Source: Pseudoxanthomonas sp.
Lineage (GTDB): Bacteria; Pseudomonadota; Gammaproteobacteria; Xanthomonadales; Xanthomonadaceae
Length of the DNA: 64,000 nt
Assembly (NCBI RefSeq): GCF_002863005.1
Contig: NZ_PKDG01000015.1
Coordinates: 124,001 to 188,000 of the forward strand
Direction: 5' to 3'
Shown: positions 60,456 through 64,000 of the stretch, in pieces
How positions within the stretch are numbered: the stretch's first letter is position 1
How the letters are laid out: each line of letters begins with the position of its first letter
Position numbers and translations under genes: made by a program
The notes under the pieces: model-generated
The model's database searches: none
What the model saw: only the letters and a program-made list of their open reading frames with translations
Told to the model about the DNA's origin: nothing

Positions 60456-62006
60456 TCAGGCGGCCGCTGCTTCTTGCTTCTCGGCGCGGCGCTGACGCAG
60501 CAGCCGGTTGGCGACATCCAGCCAGGCCAACGCGCTGGCCTCGATGATGTCCTTGCTGGTGCCGGTGCCTTCGTACTCCTCGCCGTCGCAGCGCACCGAC
60601 AGGCTGGCTTCGCCGCGCGCATCGGCACCGATGCCCACGCTGTGCACCTGGTAGCTCTCCAACTGCAGTTGCACGCCGGTGGCGGCGGCCAGTGCGCTGA
60701 ACAGCGCATCGACCGGGCCATTGCCCTGTGCGGTTTCCGAAATGCGGTTGCCGTCCGGATCCGACAGTTCGACCAGCGCGTTGGCGCGGCTCCCGACGTC
60801 GCTGATCGTCATCGACGACAGCCGGTAACCATCGCTGACCGGTGCGTCCTGCATCAGCGCCTGCAGGTCGGCGTCGCCGATCACGCGCTGCTTCTCGCAC
60901 AGGGTCTTGAACTGCTCGAACACCAGCTTCAGCTCGTCCTCTTCCAGCCAGTAGCCCAGCGCACGCAGGCGCTGTTCGACCGCCGCGCGCCCGCTGTGGC
61001 GGCCCAGCACCATCTGCGACGACGGCCAGCCCACATCCTGAGGCTGCATGATCTCGTAGGTGCCGCGGTGGCGCAGCATGCCGTGCTGGTGGATGCCGGA
61101 TTCGTGCGCGAACGCGTTGGCGCCGACGATGGCCTTGTTGCGCTGGACGGGCATGCCGACCAGGCGCGACAGCAGTTGCGAGGTCGGCACGATGCGGCGG
61201 GTGTCGATGCGCGTATCCAGGGTGTAGAACGCGCTGCGGACCTTCAGCGCCATCACCAGTTCCTCGATCGCGCAGTTGCCCGCACGCTCGCCGATGCCGT
61301 TGATCGATCCTTCCACCTGGCGCGCACCGCCTTCGATGGCGGCCAGCGAGTTCGCGACCGCCAGGCCCAGGTCGTTGTGGCAGTGGGCGCTGAACACCAC
61401 CTTGTCGGCGCCGGGTACCTCGGCGATCGCGCGCTCGAACATGCGGCGGATCTCCTCCGGCGTGGTGAAGCCGACCGTGTCCGGCAGGTTGATGGTGGTC
61501 GCGCCGGCGGAAATCGCAGCGGCGATCGCTTCGTGCAGGAAGTCCTCCTCGGTGCGGGTCGCGTCTTCGGCGGAGAACTCGATGTCGTCGACATGGCCGC
61601 GCGCCATGCGCACATGCTTGTCGATGGATTCCAGTACCTGGTCGCGGCTCATCCGCAGCTTGTGCTCGCGGTGCAGTGGGCTGGTGGACAGGAACAGGTG
61701 CAGGCGCGGCTTCGCGCCCGACGCCAGCGTGCGCAGCGAGGTCTCGATGTCGCCCGGCAGGCAACGGGAGAGCACCGCCAGCGTAGTCTCGCGCAGCTCG
61801 CGTGCGATCAACGCATGCGCTTCGCGGTCGGACTGCGAGCTGGCGGGAAAGCCGGTCTCGATGATGTCCACGCCCAGGTCGGCCAGGCCGCGGGCCATCA
61901 CCACTTTCTGCTGCGGCGTCATGCTGCAACCCGGGGATTGCTCGCCGTCGCGCAGCGTGGTGTCGAAAATTCGGATCTGTGCGGGGGTGGGAATGGTCGT
62001 GTTCAC
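60456..62006 (-). CDS. leuA: 2-isopropylmalate synthase
   Basis: LeuA condenses acetyl-CoA with 2-oxoisovalerate, the first step to leucine. The 516-residue protein has [14 protein letters not shown], the metal-binding [20 protein letters not shown], and a C-terminal LeuA-type leucine-binding regulatory domain (from about residue 395). The start is GTG 62006, with GAGGAA eleven bases upstream on the minus strand; it overlaps the ilvA stop (GTGA). Confidence 0.96.
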   Translation of the reverse strand: MNTTIPTPAQIRIFDTTLRDGEQSPGCSMTPQQKVVMARGLADLGVDIIETGFPASSQSDREAHALIARELRETTLAVLSRCLPGDIETSLRTLASGAKPRLHLFLSTSPLHREHKLRMSRDQVLESIDKHVRMARGHVDDIEFSAEDATRTEEDFLHEAIAAAISAGATTINLPDTVGFTTPEEIRRMFERAIAEVPGADKVVFSAHCHNDLGLAVANSLAAIEGGARQVEGSINGIGERAGNCAIEELVMALKVRSAFYTLDTRIDTRRIVPTSQLLSRLVGMPVQRNKAIVGANAFAHESGIHQHGMLRHRGTYEIMQPQDVGWPSSQMVLGRHSGRAAVEQRLRALGYWLEEDELKLVFEQFKTLCEKQRVIGDADLQALMQDAPVSDGYRLSSMTISDVGSRANALVELSDPDGNRISETAQGNGPVDALFSALAAATGVQLQLESYQVHSVGIGADARGEASLSVRCDGEEYEGTGTSKDIIEASALAWLDVANRLLRQRRAEKQEAAAA

Positions 62007-63136
62007 CAGATGGATTCCTCGTGTACTTCTGTTTCCGTGGCGGCGACCGCGATGCGGCGCGTGCCTGTCTTGATGGGGAGTCTGGCCGCGGCGCGGGCGG
62101 GCGCGCGGGGGCTGGGAAGCGAGGGCTCGCCCTCGGCGTTGCGCCGGCGCGGCTTGCGCGGAGGACGCGGTCGCACGTCGGACAGCAGCTGCGCCAGCAC
62201 GGTCGCGTCGATATTGCCACCCGAAACCACCGCGCACTTGCGCTTGCCGGCGACGCGACGACCGGCGGCCAAGGCCAGCGCGCCGGCGCCCTCGGCGATC
62301 AGGTGCTCTTCCAGCGCCAAGCGCACCAGCGTCTCGCGCAGTTCGGCTTCGCGCACGGTCACCACGTCGTCCAGCAACTGCGTGCACAGGCGACGGGTGA
62401 TGAAGCCGGGCACCTTCACCCGCACGCCATCGGCCAGCGAGGCGACCGGATCCTTCGGTGCGGTGTCGCCCTTCATCGCGCGGATCATCGAATCCACGCC
62501 CTCGACCTGCGCGCCGACCACGCGCACGCCCTGCGACTTCAGCGCCAGGGCGACGCCCGATGCCAGTCCACCACCGCCGATCGGCACGATGACGACATCC
62601 GGGCTGTAGGGTGCGATCTCGATGCCGACCGTGCCCTGGCCGGCGATCACGTCGGGGTCGTCGAAGGCGGACAGGAAGCGGTAGCCATTCTGCTCGGCCA
62701 GTTCCTTCGCAAAGGCGAAGGCTTCGTCATAGCTGTCGCCATGCTGGCGCACGGTGGCACCCCAGTGGGCGACGCCGGCGATCTTGGTCTGCGGCGCGCC
62801 GTGCGGCATCACCGTGATCGCCTGCACGCCCAGCCGGTACGCCGCCCAGGCCAGCCCTTGCGCGTGGTTGCCTGCGGAGGCGGCGATCACCGGCCTTCGG
62901 TCGCCACGCTCGCGGGCGGCCAGCAAGGCGTTCAACGCACCACGGACCTTGTAGGAGCCGGTGCGCTGCAGGTTCTCCAGCTTCAGCATCACGCCGAAAC
63001 GTTCCGCATGATGCAGCGGGGTGGGAGGCAGGTAACGCCGCAGCCGCGCCTGCGCCGCCAGCACATCGGCCACGGTGACGACGACGTCGCCTACGTCCGG
63101 TTCGCTGCTGGCGGGGGCGCGGCCGGCATCAGGCAT
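62003..63136 (-). CDS. ilvA: Threonine ammonia-lyase, short form without ACT regulatory domain
   Basis: The enzyme makes 2-oxobutyrate from threonine for isoleucine synthesis. The 377-residue protein has the PLP lysine Lys63 in GSYKVRGA, the phosphate-binding GGGGLASG and SGGNID. The catalytic domain ends near residue 325 and is followed by about 50 basic, Pro/Ala-rich residues ending in EVHEESIW, not by the ACT-like feedback domains of E. coli IlvA. It thus resembles TdcB in length. Similar genes lie between ilvM and leuA in Xanthomonas, from memory. Confidence 0.92.
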   Translation of the reverse strand: MPDAGRAPASSEPDVGDVVVTVADVLAAQARLRRYLPPTPLHHAERFGVMLKLENLQRTGSYKVRGALNALLAARERGDRRPVIAASAGNHAQGLAWAAYRLGVQAITVMPHGAPQTKIAGVAHWGATVRQHGDSYDEAFAFAKELAEQNGYRFLSAFDDPDVIAGQGTVGIEIAPYSPDVVIVPIGGGGLASGVALALKSQGVRVVGAQVEGVDSMIRAMKGDTAPKDPVASLADGVRVKVPGFITRRLCTQLLDDVVTVREAELRETLVRLALEEHLIAEGAGALALAAGRRVAGKRKCAVVSGGNIDATVLAQLLSDVRPRPPRKPRRRNAEGEPSLPSPRAPARAAARLPIKTGTRRIAVAATETEVHEESIW

Positions 63137-63208
63137 CGCGGCACGCGAACGGCTGATGTCGAAGAAGACGCCTCCGGACCACGGCGCCTGCGTTGGCGGG
63201 CGTGGCGT

Positions 63209-63481
63209 TCAAGCAGCGCGCTCCTGGCGGCGATGGTCGCGGCTCAGTTCCTGCACGGCACTGAAGGACAGTTCCTCCACGTCGTAGATCTTCAACAGCT
63301 GCTGGCGCAGGGTCTCCGGTGCGCGGGTGCTGTCGATCACCAGCGCCAGCGCCCAGTAGCCCTCGCCGTCGTGGGTGGCGTGCACCGCATGGGGCGGAAA
63401 GCCGCGGCGCTCGATCATGCCCAGCACGCGCACCAGGGCGCCCTCGGCAGGTTTGAGCTTCAGTTCAAGCCGGTAACGCAT
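63209..63481 (-). CDS. ilvM: Acetolactate synthase small subunit, IlvM type (ACT)
   Basis: A 90-residue ACT-domain protein similar in size to E. coli IlvM (87). MRYRLELKLKPAEGALVRVLGMIERRGF is the typical opening. It regulates and stabilises the large subunit, whose stop overlaps its start by 17 bases. It is not the longer IlvH/IlvN form. Confidence 0.9.
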   Translation of the reverse strand: MRYRLELKLKPAEGALVRVLGMIERRGFPPHAVHATHDGEGYWALALVIDSTRAPETLRQQLLKIYDVEELSFSAVQELSRDHRRQERAA

Positions 63482-64000
63482 TCTTCTTCTCCGGTCCGTC
63501 GGCCGCGATGGCAGTCTCGGCGGCGACCTTGGCGGGATTGGCGTCCAGCATCGAGCTGTTGGCGTGGTTCGGCGGCACCAGCGGCCACACGTTGGCCTTG
63601 ATGTCGATGGTGACGTGCAGCAGCGCCGGACCCGGCGCGGCCAGCAGGTTGGCCAGCGCGCCTTCGACCTCGTCGCGCAGGCTGATGTGGTGCGCCGGAA
63701 TGCCGAACACGCGGGCCAGCGCGGCGAAGTCCGGGTTGTCGGACAGGTCGATCTCGCTGTAGCGCTCGGCGAAGAACAGTTCCTGCCATTGCCGCACCAT
63801 GCCCAGCGCGCTGTTGTCGATCAGCACGATCTTCACCGGCAGCTTGCAGCGGGCGATGGTCGCCAGCTCCTGCACGTTCATCATGAAGCCGCCATCGCCA
63901 TTGACCAGGATGACGGAGCGGTCCGGACAGGCGAACTGCGCGCCCATCGCCGCCGGCAGGCCGAAGCCCATCGTGCCCAGTGCGCCGCTGGTCAGGTGGT
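63465..64000 (-). CDS. ilvG: Acetolactate synthase large subunit, 3' part
   Basis: The frame is open at the right edge, so only the C-terminal TPP-binding domain is visible: HLTSGALGTMGFGLPAAMGAQ, the TPP motif GDGGFMMNVQEL, and NSALGMVRQWQELFF. The enzyme condenses pyruvate with pyruvate or 2-oxobutyrate in valine and isoleucine synthesis. The small-subunit partner type (IlvM) supports naming it IlvG. The N-terminal and FAD domains lie outside the window. Confidence 0.93.
   Translation of the reverse strand, partial: HLTSGALGTMGFGLPAAMGAQFACPDRSVILVNGDGGFMMNVQELATIARCKLPVKIVLIDNSALGMVRQWQELFFAERYSEIDLSDNPDFAALARVFGIPAHHISLRDEVEGALANLLAAPGPALLHVTIDIKANVWPLVPPNHANSSMLDANPAKVAAETAIAADGPEKKNALPA

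Overview
This is a 64 kb high-GC chromosomal segment from a gammaproteobacterium of the Xanthomonadaceae (Xanthomonas, Stenotrophomonas, Pseudoxanthomonas, Lysobacter or Luteimonas type). That placement is an inference from gene content and order: lptM-dapF-DUF484-xerC followed by hslVU; a PfkB kinase divergent from mreBCD-mrdA-rodA; ilvGM-ilvA joined to leuACDB; and many GTAG-headed palindromic repeats of the kind described in Stenotrophomonas and its relatives. Species cannot be fixed from the sequence. I saw no tRNA or rRNA gene, no insertion sequence, no CRISPR array and no prophage. The window is a dense housekeeping region with a few accessory genes.

Layout. 1-1.3 kb: 3' part of oligopeptidase B. 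1.5-7.3 kb: DUF454 membrane protein, lptM, dapF, DUF484, xerC, hslV, hslU, a PhnA/YjdM-type zinc ribbon protein. 7.3-9.6 kb: SDR-DoxX fusion, DUF2269 membrane protein, cytosine-deaminase-like enzyme. 9.7-13.2 kb: two tandem paralogous secreted metzincin-like proteases. 13.3-17.9 kb: ubiE, M1 aminopeptidase lipoprotein, alpha/beta hydrolase, lipoprotein. 18-19.4 kb: MASE1-GGDEF diguanylate cyclase (minus). 19.6-30.7 kb: cell-shape and wall cluster (PfkB kinase minus; mreB, mreC, mreD, mrdA, rodA, mltB, rlpA, D,D-carboxypeptidase plus). 30.8-39.6 kb: EamA transporter, CsgG-type protein, ybeD-lipB, glnE, ELM1-like protein, RutE-like nitroreductase, YceI, zinc finger protein. 39.6-46.5 kb: glycosyltransferase, O-antigen ligase, two lipid A acyltransferase-type genes meeting tail to tail, waaA, CaiB-type CoA transferase. 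46.6-56.9 kb: tolC, pcm and a TetR regulator (minus), divergent MFP and RND efflux genes, then a sensor-propeller diguanylate cyclase. 56.9-64 kb (minus): a conserved hypothetical and leuB, leuD, leuC, leuA, ilvA, ilvM and the 3' part of ilvG.

How the genes work together. The mreBCD-mrdA-rodA-mltB-rlpA-dac block is a complete elongation and wall-remodelling set, with tight ATGA overlaps implying translational coupling. dapF supplies meso-diaminopimelate, used for lysine and peptidoglycan, and sits beside lptM and xerC as in Escherichia coli. The 40-46 kb block makes and modifies lipid A and core/O-antigen. The ilv/leu block is an uninterrupted branched-chain amino acid cluster read toward lower coordinates.

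The most unusual features are two copies of one mobile palindromic repeat inside the reading frames of mreC and mrdA, read in the same frame, so that both cell-shape proteins carry similar low-complexity C-terminal tails; a GTAG repeat that supplies the stop codon of the ELM1-like gene; acyltransferase paralogues whose 3' ends form a long imperfect palindrome with both proteins ending in the same residues; tandem secreted proteases of unknown substrate; and several genes whose -10 box lies 5-7 bases before the ATG, suggesting leaderless mRNAs. I did not find a convincing new multi-gene defence or biosynthetic system.
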